A DNA stretch of 58,151 nucleotides, taken from positions 1 through 58,151 of the forward strand of contig NZ_MKJY01000255.1 in NCBI RefSeq assembly GCF_001942465.1, read 5' to 3'. A program made the translations under genes and the position numbers. Below the pieces are notes generated by a model. The model saw only the letters and a list, made by a program, of their open reading frames with translations, did not search any database and had not been told where the DNA came from. The stretch's first letter is position 1; every line of letters starts with the position of its first letter. Origin of the DNA: Actinomadura sp. CNU-125 (GTDB taxonomy: Bacteria > Actinomycetota > Actinomycetes > Streptosporangiales > Streptosporangiaceae). Positions 45,136 through 54,418 of the stretch are shown in pieces.

Positions 45136-45320
45136 TCCGGTGGCGCAAGAGCTCTCACAGTGGCGGCGGCAACGATGACGCGTGTGTTGAGCTGGCCAAT
45201 CTAGAGGGGAACGTCGGTGTGCGGGACTCGAAAGATCCGGAAGGGCCTCGGCTCGGGTTCAGTCGCGATGATTTCGGCGGGCTTCTGGCGCGTATCCGGC
45301 GTGGGGAACTCGACGACTGA
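45132..45320 (+). CDS. DUF397 small protein
   Basis: A 62-residue DUF397 protein: IRWRKSSHSGGGNDDACVEL, then VRDSKDPEGPRLGFSRDDF. GTG 45132 overlaps the XRE stop, with AGGAG upstream. DUF397 proteins accompany WhiJ-like regulators and are thought to modulate them. Confidence 0.9.
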   Translation: MIRWRKSSHSGGGNDDACVELANLEGNVGVRDSKDPEGPRLGFSRDDFGGLLARIRRGELDD

Positions 45321-45419
45321 GTCCGGCGGATGTCCGGGTTCCTGAGAATTCCAGTGGCGAGCCTTGATCCATCCGGGGAGGACGGGGCCGGAGCGACGGC
45401 GAGGTGAGCGGGGTAGTTC

Positions 45420-45960
45420 GTGGCTGGTCCCGAGTATTCGCAGGTGGAAGCGCCGCTGATCCGGCAGCTTGAGGACATGGGCTGGGGTCACCTGGTCGGG
45501 GCGCCGCCGGGGACGTCCGTGCCGAGCGGGCCCGGGGCGTCCGGTCGTGGGATATGCGTTGAGGTGCTGCTCGTCGACCGGCTTTGGACGGCGCTGCGGG
45601 AGATCAACGTTCGGCCGGGCGGCGGATCGTGGCTCGACTCGGCTGGCGGCGTCCCGGGCTGATGGAGGCCACCCAGAAGGCGTCCGCCCCGCTGCTGGAC
45701 GGCGTGGCCGTCGAGGGGCTTTCCGGGTGGGACGGCGGCCGGGTCCAGCGCGTCCGCTTGATCGACTGGCGGCACTGGGACCGCAACGACTTCACGTCGT
45801 CTCCCAGTTCCGGGTGGACGTGCCCGGGACGTAGGGGCAAGCGCATCGTGCCGGACGAGGTCCTGTTCGTGAACGGGATCCGCTCGTCGGCGAGTGCAAG
45901 ACGCCCGGCCGGGGAGACGCGCTCCTTGAGGGCGTCAAGCACCGGACCCGTGACGGGTGG
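45420..45960 (+). pseudogene. Remnant of a type I restriction subunit gene (hsdR 5' end)
   Basis: The first frame starts at GTG 45420 with AGPEYSQVEAPLIRQLEDMG then WGHLVGAPPG, the usual HsdR N-terminus in actinomycetes. Later pieces in other frames are LLDGVAVEGLSGWDGGRVQR, VVSQFRVDVPGT, RIVPDEVLFVNGI and ECKTPG, in the expected order. PD and ECK belong to the nuclease motif. Only about 170 of some 1000 residues remain, there is no helicase part, and hsdM and hsdS are absent, so this is a decayed relic, unlike the single-indel genes elsewhere. Confidence 0.75.
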
Positions 45961-45980
45961 CCGCCGGGGCATCGGCCCGG

Positions 45981-46806
45981 TCAACGGCGGCGGAGGGTAC
46001 CCGTCGCGGCTTTCTCTCCGTTCGCCGCGTAATAGACGATGTCGGCTTCGCCGTCCTTGCGTGGCGTGAGGTGCAAGCGCCGACGTCGCATTCGGACTTG
46101 TCGTCCGGGAAGTCCGTCTCGACCGTGAGGGTCTTCCCGTTGTCGGCGACCGGGACGGCGGTGCCTGTGCACTTACCTTCCAGGTAGCGCACTTCGCCGA
46201 GGTTCAGGCCTTCTTCAAGGGTCATTTCCACGTCCCAGGAGCTCCGGTCGCCCGCGACTTGCTTCACGGTGCCCGCCCACGTTCCGGTGAGGTCGTCGGG
46301 CACGGACGCCTCGGGCTTCGGGCCGTCCGGCTGGAATGCGATCACCACGACGGTGCCCAGGAAGAGCACCCAGCATATGGCGAAGAAGATCCCGCAGCCG
46401 ATGGCGAAGCGAGTACCCGGGCCGTTGCGGGCCCGGTACTGCGGCCCCCTGTATCGAGGCGGGGGCGGCGGCCGTCGTCCGGGGGACGCGCCTTCCCACG
46501 GGTCGTCCGGGGCGGCGGTGGCCCAGGGGTCGTCGTCGATGATCTCCTCGGCGTCCGGTGTCCCGGGTTCGGTGCGGGCGGCGTCGTAGGCGGTGCGGCG
46601 GGTGGTGAGGACGTCGCGTGCGGCGTTGATCAGACGTAGGCGGTCTTCGGCGGCGGCCTTGGCCGCGGGGTCGGTGACGCGGTCGGGGTGGTGCGCGCTC
46701 GCCTGTTCACGCCAGGCGCGCTGGATCTCGTCCGCCGAGGCGTCCGGGGGGACGTCCAGGAGTTCGTAGGCGTCGTTGCCCGCCAGCTCGCCGAACAGGG
46801 TGGACA
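45981..46806 (-). CDS. J-domain protein with one membrane helix, C-terminal frame break
   Basis: From GTG 46806 it reads STLFGELAGNDAYELLDVPP, then the J domain with the essential HPD in ASAHHPDRVTDPAAK and LRLINAARDVLTTRRTAYD. A Pro/Asp-rich linker (DDPWATAAPDDPWEG) precedes one helix (FAIGCGIFFAICWVLFLGTVVVIAF) and an outer domain (DDLTGTWAGTVKQVAGDRSS). Near 46072 the frame breaks; the likely end is LTPRKDGEADIVYYAANGE to 45981. A J domain inside tethered to an outer beta-rich domain suggests DnaK recruitment at the membrane. It lies four bases after the next gene. Confidence 0.72.
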
Positions 46807-46809
46807 CGG

Positions 46810-47529
46810 TCAGCGGCCGATCCTGCGTGCGACCGAGGCCCGGTAGCAGGTGAGCGTCCAGTGGGCGGTGGCGGCGGAGTGGCCCGCGGGGACGACCATG
46901 GAGCCGGTGGCGGCGGTGACGTCCTTCGCTCCGGCGAGTACGAAGACGAAGCAGGGTAGATGCTGTTCCCAGCCCTCGTAGTACCACTGGTTGCGGAGGA
47001 TCTTCTGGCCTTGGAGGAAGGGCGCCTGCAGGAGTTCCTGCGCCTGCGCGGGCAGGTTGCCGAGCACTTCGCGGGCCCGGCGGGACAGGCCGAGGTCGGG
47101 CGGGGGAGCGCCGGGCGCGGACGGTCCGGCCGCACGCGGCGCCGGGCGGTGGTTCACCGGGACGTGCCGCAGCGAGCCGGGGGCGAACTGGAACGACGAG
47201 ATCGCGTACACCGGGCGGTGTTCGGCGTTCACCCGGGGTTCGGCGAACGACAGCCCCGACTCCCCGAGGGTGACCGCGTAGCTGCGGCCGTCTCCGCTGG
47301 ACGTATCGAGGTTGGCGAACCAGTCGATGGGGGTGCCGGAGAGTTCGGTGAGGCGTCGGACGGTTCGCGCGCCGATCGTCCGCCAGTTCTCCTCGCGTGT
47401 GCCCTCGCCGCCGAGCGACAGTTCGCCCGGACGGTGCGTCGCGGGCGCGTCGCGTCCGGTGATCTCGCCGTCGCGCCGGTGTTCGGGCGTTCCGGAACCG
47501 GACGGCACCACGGGGAAGAACGAATTCAC
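46810..47529 (-). CDS. Hypothetical protein, partner of the J-domain gene
   Basis: A 239-residue protein I do not recognise. It begins MNSFFPVVPSGSGTPEH and contains TPIDWFANLDTSSGDGRSYAV, HVPVNHRPAPRAAGPS and GQKILRNQWYYEGWEQHLPC, then a C-terminal part PAGHSAATAHWTLTCYRA. No signal peptide or membrane helix is seen. The stop is three bases before the J-domain start, so the two are surely co-expressed, and it may be a client or co-factor of the J protein (inference). Confidence 0.65.
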   Translation of the reverse strand: MNSFFPVVPSGSGTPEHRRDGEITGRDAPATHRPGELSLGGEGTREENWRTIGARTVRRLTELSGTPIDWFANLDTSSGDGRSYAVTLGESGLSFAEPRVNAEHRPVYAISSFQFAPGSLRHVPVNHRPAPRAAGPSAPGAPPPDLGLSRRAREVLGNLPAQAQELLQAPFLQGQKILRNQWYYEGWEQHLPCFVFVLAGAKDVTAATGSMVVPAGHSAATAHWTLTCYRASVARRIGR

Positions 47530-47606
47530 GTGTCGGCCCCCTCGACCGCACGATGGCAGTTCGTGATCAGGCTAGTGCGGCGGGGGCCGGTGCGTCGACG
47601 ATTGTC

Positions 47607-47637
47607 GCCCCGGCCGATCGGTGGGATCGGCCGGGGC
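47607..47637 (-). terminator. Strong hairpin ending the DUF6282-ABC operon
   Basis: A perfect 13-bp stem (GCCCCGGCCGATC and complement) with a 5-base loop, six bases past the stop of the binding-protein gene. Confidence 0.75.
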
Positions 47638-47643
47638 GCGGGG

Positions 47644-48659
47644 TCAGTCGTTTCCGGAGACTCGGAGGTTCGGGGGGACGATCTCTTCGTATTTCGGGAG
47701 GCGTTCGACGAGGCCGGTCGTGCGGTGGAACTCCAGGGCGGTGTCGATCGCTTCTCGCGTGAAGCCGATCTGGTCGGGGACTCCTCGCGGAGGATCGGGA
47801 CGAGCGCCTCGCGGGCCTGGGGGTCGGTGGCCTTGTTGTATTCGGCGAGGAGAGCGGGGATCTCTTCGGGGCGTTCGCGGATGTCGGCTTCGGCGCGGGC
47901 GATGGCGCGCTGGAACGCGGCGATCTCCTTGCTCTTCTTGTCCATCAGCTTCTGCGTGGTGAAGACGACGCCGTGCGCGGTCTTCTCGAAGCCGGGAATG
48001 TCGCCCCTGGAGGGGGAGATGTAGAGGTTCCCGGCGCCGGCCGCTTCGGCCTGCTGGGCGATCGGCTGGAAGAAGGAGAGGGCGTCGACGCGTCCGGCCT
48101 TCAGGGCGCCGATGGCGGAGGTGGCCTTGGCGCCGAGGTTGACGAGTTCGACGTCGGTGTCGGAGCGCATCCCGACGCGCTCGAACAGGTAGGTGACGAG
48201 GGCTTCGGTGCCGCTGCCGGGGCCGGTGATGCCGATCTTCTTGCCCTTCAGCGCGCGGATCCGCTGGTCGAGCGGGGCCGAGACCGGCGGGCCGTTCCAG
48301 TTCTCCGACACGATGATGTCGACGTAGTACTTGTCGACGAGGTTGGCGACGAGCTGGGTGCCGTCGTCGATGCGGGCGAGGTTGAGGGCGTCGGTGAGGA
48401 CGCCCGCGCCGACGTCGATGCTGCCGGACTTGAGGGCGGCGGCGACCTTCGCGCCGGTGCCGAGGCGGGGACGGTCGCCGAGCTTCACGCCCTCCTGCGC
48501 GAAGTAGCCCTTCTTCTCGGCGATGAACAGCGGGAAGAACGCGATCGAGTTGCTGATCTGGCCGACGTTCAGCACGCCCGGCGGGGTGGTGGAGGTGCGG
48601 CTCGCGCATCCCGCGGCGGTCAGGACCAGGACGAGCAGCGCTGCGAGCAGGCGTTTCAT
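47644..48659 (-). CDS. ABC importer substrate-binding lipoprotein (NMT1/SsuA-like), frame broken
   Basis: A signal peptide MKRLLAALLVLVLTAAGC with lipobox Cys18 leads to VGQISNSIAFFPLFIAEKKG and YFAQEGVKLG, the opening of NMT1/SsuA/TauA-type proteins. GSIDVGAGVLTDALNLARID and LKGKKIGITGPGSGTEALV are further family blocks. Near 47785 the frame breaks after LREES; the true tail, IGFTREAIDTALEFHRTTGL, continues to 47644. ATG 48659 overlaps the permease stop. The ligand is unknown; sulfonates, thiamine precursors or aromatic acids are typical for the class. Confidence 0.83.
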
Positions 48660-49489
48660 CGTGCTTCCACCGGCTTCCAGCGGCTGAGCCTGCGGTCGAG
48701 GAGGCCGACGAGGAGGTTCAGCACGGCCGCGATGACGCTCAGCACGACGAGGGTGGCGAACACCCCGGCGGTGTCGAACTGGGCGGCCGCGTCGTTGATC
48801 AGGTAGCCGAGGCCGCGGTTGGACGCGACGAGCTCGCCGATCACCGCGCCGATCAGCGCGTACGGGATCGCGACCTTGAGGCCGGTGAGCACGCCCGTCA
48901 TCGAGCCGGGCAGGACGACCTTGAAGGTGATCTGCCACCGTCCGCCGCCCATCAGCCGGACGGCGTCGATCAGCCCCTGGTCGACCTGGCGGACGCCCGC
49001 GACGGTGTTGAGGAACACGAGGAAGAACACCGTGGCGGCGGCGAGCAGCACCTTCATGTTCATGCCGATGCCGAACCACACGATGAACAGGGGGGCGAGC
49101 GCGACCTTCGGGATCGAGTAGAGGGCCATGATGAACGGGTCGAGCACCCGGTAGACGAGCGTCGCCGACGCCAGCAGGAAGCCGAGGACGACGCCCGCCG
49201 CGGCGCCGAGCGCGAACCCGTAGAGGATCTCCTGGACGGTGACCCAGGTGTTCGACCACAGGATGTCGTCCTGGTGCCATTGCACGAGGCGGTTCCAGAT
49301 CTCGGACGGGCGGCTGGTGAAGATGACGTCGAACCAGCGGTCGGCGGCCCACTGCCAGACGAGCAGCAGTGCGGCGACGAGGACGATGCGGGCGGTCCAC
49401 ACCAGGACCGTCGTGCCGTTCTTCGCCCAGAAGCTCCGCTGGACCGGGACGGTCTCGGGCGCGGATCCCTTGATGGTGTCGGCGCTCAT
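48656..49489 (-). CDS. ABC importer permease (SsuC/TauC-like)
   Basis: A 277-residue permease with about six helices. The coupling loop is QVDQGLIDAVRLMGGGRWQITFKVVLPG, and ALYSIPKVALAPLFIVWFGIGM is the SsuC-type signature. ATG 49489 overlaps the ATPase stop (ATGA). Confidence 0.9.
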   Translation of the reverse strand: MSADTIKGSAPETVPVQRSFWAKNGTTVLVWTARIVLVAALLLVWQWAADRWFDVIFTSRPSEIWNRLVQWHQDDILWSNTWVTVQEILYGFALGAAAGVVLGFLLASATLVYRVLDPFIMALYSIPKVALAPLFIVWFGIGMNMKVLLAAATVFFLVFLNTVAGVRQVDQGLIDAVRLMGGGRWQITFKVVLPGSMTGVLTGLKVAIPYALIGAVIGELVASNRGLGYLINDAAAQFDTAGVFATLVVLSVIAAVLNLLVGLLDRRLSRWKPVEAR

Positions 49490-50251
49490 CGTGCCCCCTC
49501 GCGGAGTGCGTCGGTCATTTTGCGGTGGAGGGCGACGAACCGGGGGTCGACGCGGGACTCGTCGGGGTCGCGGGGGCGGGGCAGGTCGACGGTCTCGTCG
49601 AGGACGACGCGGCCGAGGCGGCCGAGGACGACGACGCGGTCGCCGAGCAAGAGGGACCTCTTCGATGTCGTGGGTCACGAACACGACGGTCTGGCCGCTG
49701 CCCTGCCACAGGCGGAGGAGTTCTTTCTGCAGGTCGTGGCGGAGTTGGGCGTCGAGGGCGCCGAACGGCTCGTCCATCAGCAGGGTCTCGGGGTCGCAGG
49801 CGAGCATGCGGGCGAGGCTGACCCGGCGGCGCATGCCGCCGGACAGTTCGCGGGGGTAGTGCCGGTCGAAGCCGCCGAGGCCGACCCGCTCGATCAGCTC
49901 GTCGGCGCGCTCGCGGCGGGTGCCGGACGGGACGCCGCGCAGTTCCATCGGCATCTCGATGTTGCGCCGGACGGTCCGCCAGGGCATGAGCGTGTCGGAC
50001 TGGGTCAGGTAGCCCACCTCGATGCGCGGCTTGGTGACCGGTTCGTCCCGGTAGAGGACTTCGCCGGACGTGGGCGTGGTGAGGCCCGCGAGGAGGTTCA
50101 GCATCGTGGACTTGCCGCAGCCGCTGCGGCCGAGGACGCTGACGAATCCGCCCTGCTCGATGTCGAGGTCGAAGTCGCGGAGCGCGACGATGCCCTGGTC
50201 GTCCTTGACGAACTGTTTGTGCAGGTTCCGGGTCTTGAGTACGGATGTCAC
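49486..50251 (-). CDS. ABC importer ATPase (SsuB/TauB-like), frame broken
   Basis: Walker A is GRSGCGKST, the signature LSGGMRRR, Walker B LLMDEPFGALD and the switch His is in VTHDIEEV. After that, near 49655, one base is off: the expected LLLGDRVVVLGRLGRVVLDE to the end is in the next frame, ending at 49486. GTG 50251 overlaps the DUF6282 stop. It energises the permease and binding protein downstream. Confidence 0.87.
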
Positions 50252-51188
50252 TGTCGAGCCTCCTCGGCTCGGTCGGCACCGGCGAGCCAGCGGCTGTTGC
50301 GGACGGCCATGACCTCGATGTCGTCCTCGGTGAAGCCTTCGGCGAGCAGCCGGTCGGCCATCAGCGCGAGCCCGTCCTCGACGGGCGGGTTGAACGGCTG
50401 GCCGAGATCGCTCGACAGCACGGAGTGCTCGGGGCCCACGGCCTTGATGTTTTCGATCCAGAGGTCCCAGGAGACCTTCCCGGTGTAAGGGGTGGTGAAG
50501 CAGCGCTCCATCAGGGCGCCCTTCGCCGCGAGGGCGCGCTGGCGTTCGGCGCCGACCCGCTGGGAGGTGAACTCGGGGTGGGTGACGACGATGCGGCGGA
50601 CGCCTTGGGGCGGCGCGCGTTCACGACGGTGTCGATCTCGGTCTGGCTGAGGTGGCCGGTTGCGAGCGTCATGTCGTGCTTGGCGATCACCCGCAGCACC
50701 TGCCGGGTCGCCTCGGTGACCGTCCCGTCGGCGGTGACGACGTCCACGGGGTCGGCGGCCATGCCGTCGGCGCGCAGTTCCTCCTGGAGGCGCGCCCACA
50801 TCGGCGGCTTGGCGCCCTCGGGGTCGTGCGCGGTGCATTCGCGCTGGTTGGCGCTGTCCACGGTCGGCATCCAGACGACCTGGGCGCCGCCGCGTCCGGC
50901 GATCTCGACGGCGATGGGGTTCATGCCGCCGACGGAGCCGTTCAGCGTGATCGCGCCGACCGCGTCGAAGCCGGGGACGGCGGCGCGCACCACGGCGGCG
51001 CGCTCCGCGGTGGGCAGGTAGTGGGACTTGAGCACGAAGCCGCCCAGTCCCGCCGCGGCGAACTTCGGCGCGAGGGACAGGTCGTCGATGCGCCGCCGCA
51101 TCACGTCGGGGGCCACGTGGATGTGTACGTCGTATGCGCCCCGCACGAGTGCACGCGCCCGTTCGGACGGTTCGGGGTGGTCGGTCAT
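50248..51188 (-). CDS. DUF6282 amidohydrolase-like protein, frame broken
   Basis: About 313 residues. It starts MTDHPEPSERARALVRGAYDVHIH with the metal-binding HIH motif of TIM-barrel amidohydrolases (VHIHVAPDVMRRR), then GLGGFVLKSHYLPTAERAA with a lysine where such enzymes often have a bridging residue. After VVNARR near 50610 the frame breaks, and VTHPEFTSQ, then VLSSDLGQPFNPPVEDGLAL, supply the later His and Asp. DUF6282 is uncharacterised. As first gene of an ABC importer operon it probably hydrolyses the imported compound or a precursor (inference). Confidence 0.75.
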
Positions 51189-51223
51189 GCTCGGCGCCTC
51201 CTGTCGACGTCACTGGTGCCAAG

Positions 51224-51235
51224 ATTGTCAACAAT
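51224..51235. promoter_or_regulatory. Candidate FCD/GntR-type operator before the DUF6282 operon
   Basis: ATTGTCAACAAT has 5-bp inverted arms around CA and lies 36 bp before the DUF6282 ATG in an AT-rich spot. Its core resembles the site at 4063-4079. No GntR gene is adjacent here. Confidence 0.5.
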
Positions 51236-51341
51236 TTCGGCGACATCGTCAATGCCCTGGTCCGAGTATGTTCGCGACGATCTCGGGGAAACGAGAACGC
51301 GCGCGACGTCGTCGCGCGCCCGTACCGGTATCGGAGGGGTC

Positions 51342-52453
51342 CTACCGGGCCGAGTCGATCGCCTCGGGGGAGAGGATCTTGCCGAGGACCATCGCGGCGC
51401 AGCCGGTGAGCCCGGCGGCCTCGCCGAGGCGGGCGGGCTCGATCCGCAGGCTGCGGGTGGCCAGGCCGGTGGCGCGCTGGTAGACGATCTCGCGCAGCCC
51501 CGCGATGAGCGGTTCGTCCGCGCCGACGAGGTCGCCGCCGAGCACGACCACGGCGGGGTTGAGCAGGTTGACCGCGGTGGCGACGACCTCGCCGATGCGG
51601 CGGCCCGCGTCGCGCAGCAGCGCGACGGTCGCGGGGTCGCCGGCGCGGGCGAGCGCGCGAGGGCGGGCAGGTCGGACGTGCTGGAGCGGGCGAGCAGCGC
51701 GGCGCCGCCGGCGATCGCCTCGACGCAGTTGAGGTTGCCGCAGCGGCACGGGCGCTCGACGTCGGACGGGACGGGCACGTGGCCGATCTCCCCGGCCGCG
51801 CCGAGCGCGCCGCGCCGGATGGCGCCGCCCGCGATGATCGCGGCGCCTATCCCGGTGGAGATCTTCACGAACAGCAGGTCGTCCACGCCGGGGTGGGCCT
51901 GGTGCTCGCCGAGCGCGGCCGCGTTGACCTCGTTGTCGAGGTAGGCGGGGACGCCGAACCGCTCGCGGACGCGCGGGCCGATCTCGACGGCGTCCCAGCG
52001 GCCCGCGACGTGCTCGACGGCGTCGGGGACGCCGAGCCCGACGCCGCGGACGCGGTCGAGCGGGACGCCCGTGTTCTTGAGCAGCTCGCACCACAGGTCG
52101 AGCAGGTTCGGGATGGTCTTGTCGGGCGTGACGTCGGCCGGGGGCCCGTCGGCGCGGGCCAGGACCGTCCCGGCGAGGTCGCAGACGGCGAGCTGCCCGC
52201 GGGACTGGCCGAGGTTGGCGACCAGCACGGCGCCGCCCGCCGCGTGGAACCGCAGCCGGGCGGGGGGACGGCCGCCGGTGGACGGCCCGTCGGCGCGTTC
52301 GACCACGAGGCCGCGGCCGATGAGGTCGGCGACGCGGGACGCCACGGTGGGACGCGACAGTCCGGTGTGGCGGGCGAGGTCCGCGCGGGTGTCGACGCCC
52401 TGCTCGCGGATGAGGCGGAGGACGTCGCCGGTCGTGGCCGGGGTGACGGGCAT
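51342..52453 (-). CDS. ROK-family regulator, frame broken
   Basis: About 370 residues. A winged helix (VLRLIREQGVDTRADLARHT, GLSRPTVASRVADL) is followed by a ROK sugar-kinase-like domain with VKISTGIGAAIIAGG, GEIGHVPV and the zinc motif CRCGNLNCVEA. Near 51658 the frame breaks; the rest, GDPATVALLRDAGRRIGE and NPAVVVLGGDL, follows to the stop. ATG 52453 is chosen. It is divergent from edd-glk-eda, so it probably represses that operon in answer to a sugar (inference). Confidence 0.85.
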
Positions 52454-52507
52454 CCGGCCAGTCAAGCATGCGCGTCTTCGGTACGTCCAGTTGGTGAAAC
52501 AGCGGAG

Positions 52508-52533
52508 ACTTTTGTAAGTCAGATTTTCAAAGT
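52508..52533. promoter_or_regulatory. Candidate ROK operator between the regulator and edd
   Basis: An AT-rich inverted repeat with outer arms ACTTT and AAAGT (52508-52512 and 52529-52533) separated by 16 bases. Such spaced A/T arms are the style of NagC/XylR-type ROK sites. It lies in the 148-bp divergent gap. Confidence 0.4.
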
Positions 52534-52601
52534 GGGTTGTGCGGGCAGCGTATGTCTCGGTAGTTTGCGAAGCGGACATTCCCCCTGGTCTGGAGCATCG
52601 A

Positions 52602-54418
52602 ATGGCTGTGCATCCCGTGCTGGCAGAGGTGACGCGGCGCATCGCGGAGCGGAGCGCCGACCGCCGCGAGGAGTACCTGGGCCGGATCCGCGCCGCCCGG
52701 ACGGCCGGGCCGGTGCGCGGCGGCATGGGCTGCGCGAACCTCGCGCACGGCTTCGCGGCGTGCGGTGTCCAGGACAAGCTGTGGCTGCGCGGCGACGTCA
52801 CGCCGAACGTCGCGATCGTCTCGTCGTACAACGACATGCTGTCGGCGCACCAGCCGCTCAAGGACTACCCGGACGTCATCAAGGCCGCCGTCCGGCGGGC
52901 GGGCGGCACCGCGCAGTTCGCGGGCGGCGTCCCGGCGATGTGCGACGGCATCACCCAGGGCCGCGCGGGCATGGAGCTGTCGCTGTTCAGCCGGGACGTG
53001 GTGGCGATGGCGACGGCGGTGGCCCTGTCGCACGACATGTTCGACGGCATGCTGCTGCTCGGCGTCTGCGACAAGATCGTCCCCGGGCTGGTGATCGGCG
53101 CGCTGTCGTTCGGGCACCTGCCCGCGATCCTGGTCCCGGCCGGGCCGATGGCGTCGGGGCTGCCGAACTCGGAGAAGGCGAAGACCCGCAAGCGGTACGC
53201 GGCCGGGGAGATCGGACGCGACGAACTGCTCGCCGCCGAGGCCGCGTCCTACCACTCGCCCGGCACCTGCACCTTCTACGGCACCGCGAACTCCAACCAG
53301 CTGCTCATGGAGGTCATGGGCCTGCACCTGCCGGGCGCGAGCTTCGTCCCGCCGGGCACCGACCTGCGCGAGGGCCTCACCGCCGCCGCCGGACGCCGCG
53401 TCCTGCAGATCACCGACCTCGCCGACGAGTACACCCCGGTCGGCGAGATGCTGGACGAGCGCGCGTTCGCCAACGCGATCGTCGCGCTGCTCGCCACCGG
53501 CGGCTCCACCAACCACACCCTGCACCTGCCCGCCATGGCCGCCGCCGCGGGCATCGAGCTGACCTGGGACGACTTCGACGAGCTGTCGCAGGTGACGCCG
53601 CTGCTCACGCAGCTCTACCCGTCCGGCACGGCCGACATCAACCACTTCCACGCCGCGGGCGGCACCGCGTTCCTGATCGGCGAGCTGATCGACGCCGGGC
53701 TCCTGCACGAGGACGCCCGGACGGTCGGCGGCGCGACCCTCGCCGAATACCGCAAGGTCCCGCGCCTCGACGGCGGCCGGGTCGTCTGGGAGGACGGCCC
53801 CACCGCCACGGGCGACGCGGCGGTGCTGCGTCCCGTCGCGGAGCCGTTCGACACGCACGGCGGGCTGCGGACCGTCCGCGGCAACCTCGGCCGCGCGGTG
53901 ATCAAGGTGTCGGCGGTCAAGCCGGAGCACCGGACGGTCGAGGCGCCCGCCCGCGTGTTCGGCTCGCAGGAGGAACTGCAGGACGCGTTCGCCGCCGGGG
54001 AACTCGACCGGGACCTCGTCGCGGTCGTCCGGCTGCAGGGCCCGCGCGCCGACGGGATGCCCGAACTGCACCGGCTGATCACGCCGCTGGGCGTGCTGCA
54101 GGACCGCGGCCACCGGGTCGCGCTCGTCACCGACGGGCGGCTGTCGGGCGCGTCGGGGGCGGTGCCCGCGGCGATCCACGCGACGCCGGAGGCGGCGGCG
54201 GGCGGCCCGCTCGCGCGCGTCCGCGACGGCGACGTCGTGCGGCTCGACGCCGACAAGGGCCTCCTCGAAGTGCTGGTGCCGACGAGGAGTTCGCCGCGTT
54301 GGAGCCGGAGGGGGGCGTGCCCGACCCCGACCGGTGGTCGGGCACCGGACGCGAGCTGTTCGCGGCCTTCCGCGCGGCGGTCGGCCAGGCCGTGCGCGGC
54401 GCCGGGGTGTTCGGATGA
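52602..54418 (+). CDS. edd: 6-phosphogluconate dehydratase (Edd), frame broken near the end
   Basis: About 605 residues. It converts 6-phosphogluconate to 2-keto-3-deoxy-6-phosphogluconate, the first special step of the Entner-Doudoroff pathway. IlvD/Edd family blocks are [46 protein letters not shown] and [15 protein letters not shown], whose cysteines bind the iron-sulfur cluster, and [12 protein letters not shown]. At about 54285 one G is missing: [22 protein letters not shown] continues in the next frame. ATG 52602 is preceded by GGAG. It overlaps glk as ATGA. Confidence 0.93.

Noticed and set aside
44323..45320. XRE plus small DUF397 protein as a toxin-antitoxin pair
   Set aside because: The XRE protein has the DUF5753 domain and the partner is DUF397, which marks a whiJ-like regulator pair and not a toxin.
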